A DNA stretch of 64,000 nucleotides, from positions 149,044-213,043 of the forward strand of contig DFOS01000012.1 in the NCBI GenBank assembly GCA_002376845.1, written 5' to 3'. Position 1 is the stretch's first letter. Each line of letters begins with the position of its first letter. This document shows, one piece after another, positions 44,708 through 53,504 of the stretch. The notes under the pieces were generated by a model, which was not told the DNA's origin, ran no database searches, and worked only from the letters and a program-made list of their open reading frames with translations. Source of the stretch: Bdellovibrionaceae bacterium UBA3535. GTDB taxonomy: Bacteria; Bdellovibrionota; Bdellovibrionia; Bdellovibrionales; UBA840. The position numbers and the translations under genes are program-made.

Positions 44708-46894
44708 TTACTTACCCGTTTTTGGCTTTCTAATTTTTACTTTAAAGTCACCTTCTGTATAAGTAGATAACTTACTCGCCTTCTTGACTTTTTTACGAGC
44801 CAGGTTCACCTGTTCTTTTTGCTCATCCGTCATCAAATAATCACGGCTGCCATGCATGCTCGATTTTGTTTCACTAACTTCCGTTTGTTCACTTACTTGA
44901 TTGTCTTCAGGTTTAGAAACAGGCTCCTCTCTTACTTCGGCAGTATCTGGCAATGCAACCACAATATCTTCTGGATCACTATCCTCTGCAAGCGCTGCTT
45001 CCTCTTCCTTATCTGGCCTCTTTGCTTTTTTTGGCTTGATCGCTGCCACTTTGTCCATGGCCATATCTTTTTCCACTTCCCCTTCTGCTCTTTGTGAGGC
45101 CGGCAATTCTACATCTAATGCCTTTGGAAAATCTATAAAAAATGTGGTGCCAACATTTTCTTCTGACTCTATATACATATTGGCTTTATGGTCTTTTATA
45201 ATTCCAACAGAAACGGACAAACCTAAGCCGGTTCCCTTGCCTGCAGGCTTTGTGGTAAAGAAAGGTTCAAATATGCGATCTTGCACCTCTTGCGGCATCC
45301 CACAACCGGTATCACGAATACGTATCTGCACCACATCTTCTTTGTCATCCAAATACACGTGCAACTCTTTAGTATCCCGATCTTCCATGGCGTGACCCGC
45401 ATTCATCATCAAATTCAGCAATACCTGTTGAATCTGGTTGCCTTGCCCCAAAACAGCAGAGCATCTATTGATATGGCGAAAGATTTTAACATTTTGCAAG
45501 GAAAGTTGGTGGTCCACCAAATCCACAGCTCCATGCACAGTATCGTACAAATTGGTGGGCTCTAGCTCTAATTTCTCAGCTCTTGAGAATTTCATCAGAT
45601 TTTCAATGATTTCTTTGGTTCGCCGAGTTTCTTTTTCAATAAAATCCACATGCTTTAATACTTCACCATCTTTGGTTTTACCCTTGGCAAGCTGTGCGTG
45701 GCCCAAGATCCCCGCGAGTGGGTTTTTTACTTCGTGCGCGATACCGGCACTTAATTGTCCAAAGGCAGACATTTTTTCACTTTGTACCAAAGCATTTTTT
45801 GAGTTCTCCAATGCCTCTTCACGCTCAATAAGATCTTTTGACATCTGACGAATGGAGGAGGCAAGATCGCCAACTTCATCTTTAGAATTTACATCCACTT
45901 CTACATTAAAGGTTCCCGAACCGATTTTTTGTGCGATGGCCTTTAAGCGATTTAATGGGTTGGTAATGATCTTTGTAAATAGTAAAGAAACCACCACGCC
46001 AATTAACAAAACCCCAAAAGCAATCACTAGCAATGTTCGCCACAACTCATTGGCCGCAGCAAAGGCCTCACCCTTTGGTGTTGTGGTAAATGTATAGAGG
46101 TTGGTATTAGGGATTCGCTGAAAACTAGCCACAATTTCTTGATCTTCTAAATCAAGGTAGGCATCTCCAACCCCTTGTTGGCGACCATTTTCACTCACCT
46201 CTGTTACAACCGAGTAGTCATTAAAATCCTTACCAATTTCGCTAGCAAATGGATGTGCTACGACCATACCTTTTTGATTGGTCACGAATACGGTATTCAA
46301 GGATGCTTTGTAGTCAGCCAAAAGATCCAAAAACATTTCACCGCCGACCACCGCTAATATTTTCACATTCTCACTTTTTTCACCGACAACGGCAGAATAA
46401 GACACAACAAAATACTTATTAAGATCCGGTCCTTCAAAAGGTGTAACCTTTACCTCTCCGGCTTCGTATTCTTCAACCGCATAGGGAGATAAAAGATTTT
46501 GATAAAAAGTATCTGGCCAAGCTTTCGCTAAACTATCTGGTCGAATGCGAAGCCATCTTAGGGGACTAGCTCCACTATTAGCGTCTACAAGTGCAATGGC
46601 TTCAAACTCGGGGTATTGACTAAATATTACTTTGTCTAAATCAGGGTGAGATTTTTTATCTTCACTAAGCGACTCATAATTCGATACAAAGATCGCCAAT
46701 TTATTTTTTGTATTTAAAATTCTCTCTACAAATACATTCCCAACACTGGTGTTAATCTTGGATGACATTTCCACAAGGAAATTTCTTTTATCAGAATAAA
46801 ATACATCATTGGTACTACGCAGAATTACCCATAGTGCCAAAACAAATATGGAACTTACGATGAAACTAATCTTTAGCCAAATGGGCATTCGCAT
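44708..46894 (-). CDS. Sensor histidine kinase with dCache-like sensor and charged C-terminal tail
   Basis: 728 residues. Helix 1 (about 6-26), a periplasmic Cache-like sensor (about 30-275), helix 2 (about 287-309), HAMP (KIITNPLNRLKAIAQKIGSG), coiled coil, H-box IAHEVKNPLAGIL with phospho-His, N-box LLNLMMNAGHAM, G1 IRDTGCGMP and G2 GTGLGLSVS. The ATPase ends near residue 600; the last 125 residues are Lys/Glu-rich and low-complexity, with a basic end, which is unusual. GGAG six bases before ATG 46894 supports the start. It heads the twelve-gene chain and should phosphorylate the GGDEF regulator. The ligand is unknown. Confidence 0.93.
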   Translation of the reverse strand: MRMPIWLKISFIVSSIFVLALWVILRSTNDVFYSDKRNFLVEMSSKINTSVGNVFVERILNTKNKLAIFVSNYESLSEDKKSHPDLDKVIFSQYPEFEAIALVDANSGASPLRWLRIRPDSLAKAWPDTFYQNLLSPYAVEEYEAGEVKVTPFEGPDLNKYFVVSYSAVVGEKSENVKILAVVGGEMFLDLLADYKASLNTVFVTNQKGMVVAHPFASEIGKDFNDYSVVTEVSENGRQQGVGDAYLDLEDQEIVASFQRIPNTNLYTFTTTPKGEAFAAANELWRTLLVIAFGVLLIGVVVSLLFTKIITNPLNRLKAIAQKIGSGTFNVEVDVNSKDEVGDLASSIRQMSKDLIEREEALENSKNALVQSEKMSAFGQLSAGIAHEVKNPLAGILGHAQLAKGKTKDGEVLKHVDFIEKETRRTKEIIENLMKFSRAEKLELEPTNLYDTVHGAVDLVDHQLSLQNVKIFRHINRCSAVLGQGNQIQQVLLNLMMNAGHAMEDRDTKELHVYLDDKEDVVQIRIRDTGCGMPQEVQDRIFEPFFTTKPAGKGTGLGLSVSVGIIKDHKANMYIESEENVGTTFFIDFPKALDVELPASQRAEGEVEKDMAMDKVAAIKPKKAKRPDKEEEAALAEDSDPEDIVVALPDTAEVREEPVSKPEDNQVSEQTEVSETKSSMHGSRDYLMTDEQKEQVNLARKKVKKASKLSTYTEGDFKVKIRKPKTGK

Positions 46895-47033
46895 CTACAA
46901 CTCCGAAGATGATAAGTTATTGATCCTATTATATTTTTACGTACTTTTCAGGTTGCGGCCAGGAGAAAAAAACTGGGCCCTAATGCAGCGCTTAACTAAT
47001 TGCTTTTCAACGAGCTATTCATGATTTTGAAGC

Positions 47034-48614
47034 ATGCAAAAGTTTGATTATCTCATCATCGGTTCAGGAATTGCGGGCTTAAGCCTAGCCCTACGTCTTA
47101 AAGAACATGGCAGCGTCTGCGTAGTTAGCAAAAGCAATCTTCAGGAAAGCAACTCCGTGATGGCTCAGGGAGGTATTGCGGCAGTAAAACTTGAATCAGA
47201 CTCCATTGAAAAGCATATTGAGGATACTCTGCAAGCTGGTTCCCATTTGAATCACCCTGATGCGGTAAAAAAATTTATTTCAGAAGGACCACAAGCCATC
47301 CGCGACTTAGAGTCTTGGGGGGTAAGCTTTGACAAGGAGGAACAGGACTTTCATCTAGGCGTAGAAGGTGGTCACAGCGAACGCCGGGTCTTTCACATAC
47401 ACGATGAAAGTGGCAAATATATCCATCAAAGCCTCTTGCAAAATGTCCAAGCAGCCAAAAATATTCACTTAGTAGAAAACTTTACGGCCATTGATATTGT
47501 CACCAGCCGCAAACTACGGCTTAGCCCCTCCCATGGACAAAAAGCCTTCGGCGCATACTTTCTTGATACACAGAAAGATGAAGTGGTAGCAATCCAATCG
47601 ACCCACACAATCTTGGCCACTGGAGGTGCCGGCAAAATTTATCGTTACACTTCGAATTGGGAAGGTGCCTCCGGCGATGGACTTGCCATGGCCTATCGTG
47701 CCGGCTGCCGATTGGCAAATATGGAATTTATGCAGTTTCACCCAACATGCCTTTACCATCCAAATGTACGAAATTTTCTCATCACGGAAGCCTTGCGCGG
47801 TGAAGGAGCCAGACTCATTAACTCTGCAGGCAAAGAGTTTTGTGATCACCCGAAGGGAGCCTTAGCGCCAAGAGACATCGTGGCGCGAATGATTGATAGT
47901 GAAATGAAAAAAAGTGGTGCCGATTGCGTATTTCTAGATATCAGTCATAAGGATGGCGCTTGGCTAGAAAAACACTTTCCGCAAATTCTTGATCGATGTT
48001 TGCAACTTGGCATCGACATCCGCAAAGAGCCCATACCTGTAGTGCCTGCAGCTCACTACCTTTGCGGTGGAGTTCTAAGTGAGGTGGATGGCCAAACGGA
48101 TGTGGACAATTTGTATTGCATCGGCGAAACGGCTTGCACTGGATTGCATGGCGCCAACCGACTTGCCAGCAATTCCTTATTAGAATGTGTAGTCATGTCA
48201 AAATTTTGCTCGCAAACACTTATAAATTCCCCACAAGAAGACTTCGGCATTGAAATTCCGCCTTGGCAAAGCACCAACGCAATAGACCAAGAGGATTTAA
48301 GTGTCATCCACCACATATGGGATGAAATTCGTAATATTATGTGGAACTATGTAGGGATTGTGCGCTCTAACAAGCGCCTGGATAGAGCCAACCATCGGTT
48401 GAATTACATTAATTCTGAAGTCTACGATTATTATTGGGGGCAAAGGGTTACCAAAGATATCTTGGAGCTTCGCAACCTTGCCTTGGTAGCAAAACTTAGT
48501 GTGATAAGCGCTAAAAAAAGAAGCCATTCGATTGGTTGCCACTATAATATAGACTGCCCCGAAATGCGCAGTCTACAACTAGCCGATAATATTCTCAATC
48601 CAAACTACCGATAG
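47034..48614 (+). CDS. nadB: L-aspartate oxidase
   Basis: 526 residues. FAD-binding GSGIAGLSLALRL at the N-terminus, SNSVMAQGGIAAV, the active-site region HVEGGHSERRVFH-like GVEGGHSERRVFHIHD, MEFMQFHPTCLY, EALRGEGARLI and HYLCGGVLSEVDG with GLHGANRLASNSLLE all match NadB rather than SdhA. It converts aspartate to iminoaspartate for NAD synthesis. nadA and nadC are not adjacent. The ribosome binding site is weak. Its 3' end overlaps the convergent lipoprotein gene by 20 bases. Confidence 0.94.
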   Translation: MQKFDYLIIGSGIAGLSLALRLKEHGSVCVVSKSNLQESNSVMAQGGIAAVKLESDSIEKHIEDTLQAGSHLNHPDAVKKFISEGPQAIRDLESWGVSFDKEEQDFHLGVEGGHSERRVFHIHDESGKYIHQSLLQNVQAAKNIHLVENFTAIDIVTSRKLRLSPSHGQKAFGAYFLDTQKDEVVAIQSTHTILATGGAGKIYRYTSNWEGASGDGLAMAYRAGCRLANMEFMQFHPTCLYHPNVRNFLITEALRGEGARLINSAGKEFCDHPKGALAPRDIVARMIDSEMKKSGADCVFLDISHKDGAWLEKHFPQILDRCLQLGIDIRKEPIPVVPAAHYLCGGVLSEVDGQTDVDNLYCIGETACTGLHGANRLASNSLLECVVMSKFCSQTLINSPQEDFGIEIPPWQSTNAIDQEDLSVIHHIWDEIRNIMWNYVGIVRSNKRLDRANHRLNYINSEVYDYYWGQRVTKDILELRNLALVAKLSVISAKKRSHSIGCHYNIDCPEMRSLQLADNILNPNYR

Positions 48615-49197
48615 GTATTTCCATTTTACTGTAGCCTTCTCGACTAGTAATGATGAATTTTAAATTATCCCGTTCTAGATCTTCCATGCTTTTTTCAAAC
48701 TTCACGTGATAAGCCACTCCCCAGTGACTATGCTGCGGGTAAAGGTTTTTCACATATTCGTATTTATTTGGCATCTTAATGATACTGGATGCCTTATAGC
48801 GCTTTTCACCGTTTAACAGGTAGACTTTCCAAGCAGTAGACTTCTGGTCCAAATCAATGAGCTTTCGGTCTGGACTATAAAAACTCAAAAAAACTACGGT
48901 TTCTTTTGATTTGGACTTATCCAGCTCTACCTGCTGATCGTAATACTCCTCATCTGACCATAAAAAGGCAAGACGATTCATATCTAGCTGCATATCCAAA
49001 ACTTTATTGTCTAGTAAACAAGCTGTGTATTGGAAAGTATTTCTTAAGCCATCATAATATTCATCAGAAAAACAGGTTTTATCTAGATAGGCATAGTAAT
49101 TTTTTTTCATAGCTCGCAACTCACTCGAACTATTTCGATCTCGGTCAAAATGATTGCACGCCGTTAAAAATACCAAAAGAAAAAGTGTTTTACGCAA
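48595..49197 (-). CDS. Lipoprotein, unknown
   Basis: 200 residues starting at TTG 49197 with AAGGAAG upstream. Lipobox LTAC (Cys14) followed by Asn-His. The body is probably beta-rich (ETVVFLSFYSPDRKLIDLD, STAWKVYLLNGEKRYKASSI). No family recognised. It overlaps the hydrolase gene upstream by 8 bases, so the two are an operon. Confidence 0.68.
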   Translation of the reverse strand: MRKTLFLLVFLTACNHFDRDRNSSSELRAMKKNYYAYLDKTCFSDEYYDGLRNTFQYTACLLDNKVLDMQLDMNRLAFLWSDEEYYDQQVELDKSKSKETVVFLSFYSPDRKLIDLDQKSTAWKVYLLNGEKRYKASSIIKMPNKYEYVKNLYPQHSHWGVAYHVKFEKSMEDLERDNLKFIITSREGYSKMEIPIGSLD

Positions 49198-50029
49198 TGT
49201 ACTTCCTTAAATATTTTATTAAATCTTTATAAACAAGCTCTCTATCTACCTCATTGTATATTTCATGGTACATACTTGTATATTTAATTTTTTCTTTTTC
49301 ACTAGACCCCAAAAGATCATAAAACTTTTCGGTGGCACTCACACTCACCAGGTGGTCATCTCCGGAGTACTGTAAAAAAACAGGCATTTGCAATTTCGCT
49401 GCGGCCGCCATAACCTTAGGAAATGTCTCTATAAACCCTAGATAGACGCGAGAGCTAATTTTATTGTGCCTTAGAGCATCGTTTTCATACTCTTGAATGA
49501 TCTTCTTATCATGACTTAGACTCTTAAAATCAATTTCATTGTTTAATGCAATGGAAGGAGCAAAATCAGATAGCAATCTGGCGGCATACTCCTTGAATGG
49601 CGACACCTCCATTTTCACACCAAAAAGCGGGGAACTCAAGACCAGGGCTTTGGTCTTAATCTGCTCTTCATACAAGCTCAAAGCATAGGTAAGAATCAAG
49701 CCGCCCATGGAATGCCCCAAGCATACAGGCAAATCATTTATCTGATCTTTAAGAAAATGATAAAAGCAAAAAAGATCTTTTGTATATTCACTAAAATTTT
49801 TTACCACCCCTCGCTTACCGTAGGAGCGCCCATGCCCTCGCAGATCCCAAGCGTATATATTAACCGGCAAGTCCGACATCAAACCTTCCGCTAAATATTT
49901 ATAGGCACCGGAATGCTCCGCCAAACCATGGGTTATCATTAAATGAAGCTTTGCCTCTTCTTGTTGCCAAGTTTGGAAGTAAAGATCTTTACCATCATAG
50001 CCATGAAAATAGCCTTCCGTGCGTAACAT
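49190..50029 (-). CDS. Alpha/beta hydrolase, lysophospholipase / monoacylglycerol lipase type
   Basis: 279 residues. Oxyanion region THGLAEHSGAY, YAWDLRGHGRS, nucleophile elbow GHSMGG (Ser about 106), Asp in QYSGDDHLVS and His in SMYHEIYNE complete the triad of the Hydrolase_4/PldB group. No signal peptide. A role in lysophospholipid or acylglycerol turnover is likely; the lipoprotein downstream may be a partner. Confidence 0.88.
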   Translation of the reverse strand: MLRTEGYFHGYDGKDLYFQTWQQEEAKLHLMITHGLAEHSGAYKYLAEGLMSDLPVNIYAWDLRGHGRSYGKRGVVKNFSEYTKDLFCFYHFLKDQINDLPVCLGHSMGGLILTYALSLYEEQIKTKALVLSSPLFGVKMEVSPFKEYAARLLSDFAPSIALNNEIDFKSLSHDKKIIQEYENDALRHNKISSRVYLGFIETFPKVMAAAAKLQMPVFLQYSGDDHLVSVSATEKFYDLLGSSEKEKIKYTSMYHEIYNEVDRELVYKDLIKYLRKYIA

Positions 50030-50070
50030 TTGAATTATTCCTTTGTTCTTCTAAAAAAATCCATTAAAGT

Positions 50071-50601
50071 ATGAATATGATTTTGTTTTTCAAGATTATT
50101 CTTACCTTATTTCTGGCGGTTGCCCAAGAGGAAAATGAAAGTGGTGATGGCAGAAACTCCATGGCCTTAGGTATGGGCCCCATCTTACCAACCAATATCT
50201 CCGGTGTCGACGAAATCCAATCGTCCTGGCATTTTCGTTATGCATTAGCGGGTAGCGACGGAGTCTCTTATGAGTTGGGCTACCAACACTCCAATTCCAA
50301 TGGCGTATTATGGCGCAATATTAGCTTAAGCTTTAAAAATGAGAGCGATGTGGAATCTTTGCTAGTACAACTTTATGCTGGTGCGGACTATACCATGTAC
50401 GAAGTTGACACCGCATTAGAGTCATTGGACCGGGATACCTTTGGCGGTCATGTTGGCTCTGCCGTTCTTATTCCACTATCTGGCTCTAGTTTTTTTCGCT
50501 CGGACATGAAATTTAGTATGAAGCCAGGCACATCTCTTTATATCGGCTTTGGCTTTGAAAAAAGATTTTCAGCCAGTGATGATGCTGACGATGATAATTG
50601 A
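50071..50601 (+). CDS. Small exported barrel-like protein, unknown
   Basis: 176 residues. Signal peptide (FFKIILTLFLAVAQ) followed by acidic residues, then about eight amphipathic strands (SWHFRYALAGSDGVSYELGYQHS, LLVQLYAGADYTMYEV, GTSLYIGFGFEKRF) fitting a small OM barrel. It ends in an acidic Asp-rich tail. Its last 64 bases overlap the convergent addA 3' end. Confidence 0.6.
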   Translation: MNMILFFKIILTLFLAVAQEENESGDGRNSMALGMGPILPTNISGVDEIQSSWHFRYALAGSDGVSYELGYQHSNSNGVLWRNISLSFKNESDVESLLVQLYAGADYTMYEVDTALESLDRDTFGGHVGSAVLIPLSGSSFFRSDMKFSMKPGTSLYIGFGFEKRFSASDDADDDN

Positions 50602-53504
50602 TTCTCCACATCCCCAAGAGGCAATGCTTCACGGACCAAAATTTTCCCTGACTTTGGATACACAACAGCCAATTTTGCCTTTTCCTTTTTAACATACTTA
50701 CGAACCACCAATGAATATGCTTGCAGTTGGAAAAAAGCAGATTCCTGGTAGGCATCCGACCCACTCTTGTAATCCACCAACCAAAGCTCACCCTCCACTA
50801 TGCCCCAAAGGTCGATTTTCCCCTCAAAGACTCCGAATTGATTTTTATATGCAAAGCCCCACTCCACCTCTCCGACTTGAATCAATTCACTTAATGGTAA
50901 GGTTTCTGAAGCAAAAACATTCTTATAAATATCAAGCCCCTTAAAATCATCTTGATATTTTAGGTCCTCAAAGCGTTGATGCATTTCATTTCCCTGAACT
51001 GCAGATCGATATAAGGCTAGTTTATCCATCGAATTAGAGGAATCCTTGTTTTTTGCATTTAATAGGTCACTTACCGAGTACCGTAAACCAGATTGCGATA
51101 TACTTGGTAACACTTGCATGAAAGATGATGGTTTTTCCTGAACATTTGTTCCCTGATCCAAGCTGGCCTTATCATCAACAATCTTGTAGCCCCCAAACTC
51201 GCCTGTCTGCCGCAGGTTTTCCGGCAAAAAGGCAAGCCATGAATTGGCATTAATATTCTTTGGCAGACTGCCACATAGGTAGAGTTTTTCCTCAGCCCGA
51301 GTCATAGCAACATAGAATAGCCGCAAGTGCTCTGCCAACTCATCTTTTTTAAATTGTTTTATGAAGTCTTTTGCATAAAACGGATGCTTTCTAACTTGTT
51401 CCTTGCCGTAGGGAACCGCAATGGAAAAACAATGATTTTCCACTTCAATGAAATATTGCTTGTCTGCTTGCGATCGAAAGGCTTTATCTAAATTTAATAT
51501 GAATACATGTGGAAACTCTAGCCCTTTTGATTTGTGCACTGTCATTAGCTGCACTTGCGACTGCGGAATCAGATGCGAAGGGTCCTCGAAGCCAAAGTTT
51601 TCGCCCTTTAATATTTTATCAATTATATCATATACTAAATATCCAGATTCCTTTTCCTTGATATATAAGTAATCTAACAATTTAAATATTGCCGCGAGAC
51701 TAATACCGCTAGGGTCATAAAAATTAGACGTTTGCAAAAAGTTAGATTCATGTAAAAACTTACTTGCCACACTTAACCAGGACTCCTTTTTCGCCAAGTC
51801 AACATACTTGACCAAATCTTCAATGGCGCCCTTTTCTTTTAAAAATACATACAAATTTTTATCTTTATTCTTAAGAGCTAGATAAATCTCATCGTCATCC
51901 ATTTTAAAGCTGGGACTACGAAGCAAATGCAGCAGTATTCTTTCATTATATGGCATTTGCAAGAGCTGTAGAAAATATAAAATATCGCGAATCGCCTGTT
52001 TATGAAAAAAATCACCACTAGCAGATAGCGCGGCAACTACACCATGTAGGGATAATTGTTTTTTAAGCGCCTTTAACTCTTTGTTGGTACGGGCCAATAC
52101 ACAAATGTCCTTTCCTCCCGCACCATTCTGCAACAAGGCTTTAATATGCGCCGCTACAGCTTCCAAGACTTCTTCTTTTTCATCTTCAAAGACCAATTGT
52201 ACGACTGGTTTGTTTTTTTGCACTTCTTTATGCGCCTGCATTTGCATAAAGTTTTGGGGATGAAAAACATCATTAATGAACTGCAAGAGCGAGCCATCGG
52301 AGCGATAGTTTGTACTCAAACCTTCCACAGCAAGTTGTTTTTCCTCGAATTCTTGTTTTACTTCATTAAATACAGACACATCGGAGCCACGAAACAAATA
52401 AATGCTTTGTTGAGCGTCTCCAACTACAAAATAAGGCTTTGCCCCCATCATTTTCTTTAAAATGGATATCTGCAGACGGGAAGTATCTTGAAATTCATCA
52501 ATTAAAAAATAATCCCATTTTTTTTGAAAACTTTCTGCAAAAGAAGGGTCTTTTTGCAAAAGGTAATAAGTCAATTCTTCAAGATAAGACAAACCAACAA
52601 ATGATTCTTGCAGAACACATTTGTGATAGTTAGCACAAAAGTCCTCTAAAAACCTTTGCCATAAGTGCAAGTAATTATGGTTTGCTAACCAAAAATCCTT
52701 GTCGTAGGCACCATCATTAATAAATTCTTGGCACTCCTCAAAGACAGCCTTAATTTTACTACCAACCTCTTTAATGTCCTTTTGCCTTAAAGCCGGCATG
52801 CTTAAGCCTTGAAATCTAGTCTTTAGATCTTGCTTGCCCTGCATAGAAAGTAGAATTTGCTGCCATTCTGGCGCTGCCTTCGACTTTTTTTCTGTTAAGT
52901 GTTCGCATATCCATTCTGCTTCATCAAGAAGTGACTGCCATTTCTCTAGCAGCTGCCTTTCTTTGTTTTGCCAAAGTTGCTCCAAGTATTCCCGGCTCGC
53001 TACTTGCAATATTTTTCCCTGCAAAAACGCAAGATAATACTGCAAGGCATAGTTTGCTACCTCCTCCATGGAGTAGTGATTGAGTATATCTGTATAGTCT
53101 TTATTATTATCAAAGATACCGTAGGCAATCTTTTTTACTTTGCTATGCACTTCTATGCCTTCACGTAATGCAAAATTCGGATCAAGCCCTACACTTAGCG
53201 CATTCGCCTTTAAGAACTGATACAAAACTCCATGAATGGTAGATAATAGCAATTGCGAGCGATCATTAACATAGCTTAAAAACCCATAATTCTCTTCTTG
53301 AATGGCTTTGTTGCTTAAGCGCTCTTTCAATTCTTGCGTTGCTTTGACAGTGAAGGTGCAAACCAAAATATTGGGATAGTCTCCATGCATCTTTTTATAT
53401 GCAGTGGCTTTTTCGTAAATCTCCTTAATTAAGCGGGTGGTTTTTCCCGCACCGGCCCCAGCATGGAGAAAGCGATGCTCTAATAAAGGTGTGGCGCTCG
53501 ACAT
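50538..53504 (-). CDS. addA: AddA-like UvrD/RecB helicase-nuclease
   Basis: 988 residues from ATG 53504 (GGAG upstream; the frame extends to 53522). Superfamily 1 motifs: Walker A HAGAGAGKTTRLI, Ia VCTFTVKATQELKERL, II FLIDEFQDTSR, III VGDAQQSIYLFRG, IV TNYRSDGSLL, V LMTVHKSKGLEFPHVFI, VI RLFYVAMTRAEEKL. The C-terminal PD-(D/E)XK nuclease has GKIDLWG, LVDYKSG and a Q-x3-Y (FQLQAYSLV). With AddB upstream it would process double-strand breaks for RecA loading. Confidence 0.9.
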   Translation of the reverse strand: MSSATPLLEHRFLHAGAGAGKTTRLIKEIYEKATAYKKMHGDYPNILVCTFTVKATQELKERLSNKAIQEENYGFLSYVNDRSQLLLSTIHGVLYQFLKANALSVGLDPNFALREGIEVHSKVKKIAYGIFDNNKDYTDILNHYSMEEVANYALQYYLAFLQGKILQVASREYLEQLWQNKERQLLEKWQSLLDEAEWICEHLTEKKSKAAPEWQQILLSMQGKQDLKTRFQGLSMPALRQKDIKEVGSKIKAVFEECQEFINDGAYDKDFWLANHNYLHLWQRFLEDFCANYHKCVLQESFVGLSYLEELTYYLLQKDPSFAESFQKKWDYFLIDEFQDTSRLQISILKKMMGAKPYFVVGDAQQSIYLFRGSDVSVFNEVKQEFEEKQLAVEGLSTNYRSDGSLLQFINDVFHPQNFMQMQAHKEVQKNKPVVQLVFEDEKEEVLEAVAAHIKALLQNGAGGKDICVLARTNKELKALKKQLSLHGVVAALSASGDFFHKQAIRDILYFLQLLQMPYNERILLHLLRSPSFKMDDDEIYLALKNKDKNLYVFLKEKGAIEDLVKYVDLAKKESWLSVASKFLHESNFLQTSNFYDPSGISLAAIFKLLDYLYIKEKESGYLVYDIIDKILKGENFGFEDPSHLIPQSQVQLMTVHKSKGLEFPHVFILNLDKAFRSQADKQYFIEVENHCFSIAVPYGKEQVRKHPFYAKDFIKQFKKDELAEHLRLFYVAMTRAEEKLYLCGSLPKNINANSWLAFLPENLRQTGEFGGYKIVDDKASLDQGTNVQEKPSSFMQVLPSISQSGLRYSVSDLLNAKNKDSSNSMDKLALYRSAVQGNEMHQRFEDLKYQDDFKGLDIYKNVFASETLPLSELIQVGEVEWGFAYKNQFGVFEGKIDLWGIVEGELWLVDYKSGSDAYQESAFFQLQAYSLVVRKYVKKEKAKLAVVYPKSGKILVREALPLGDVENQLSSSASSLAENLFSKPKPI

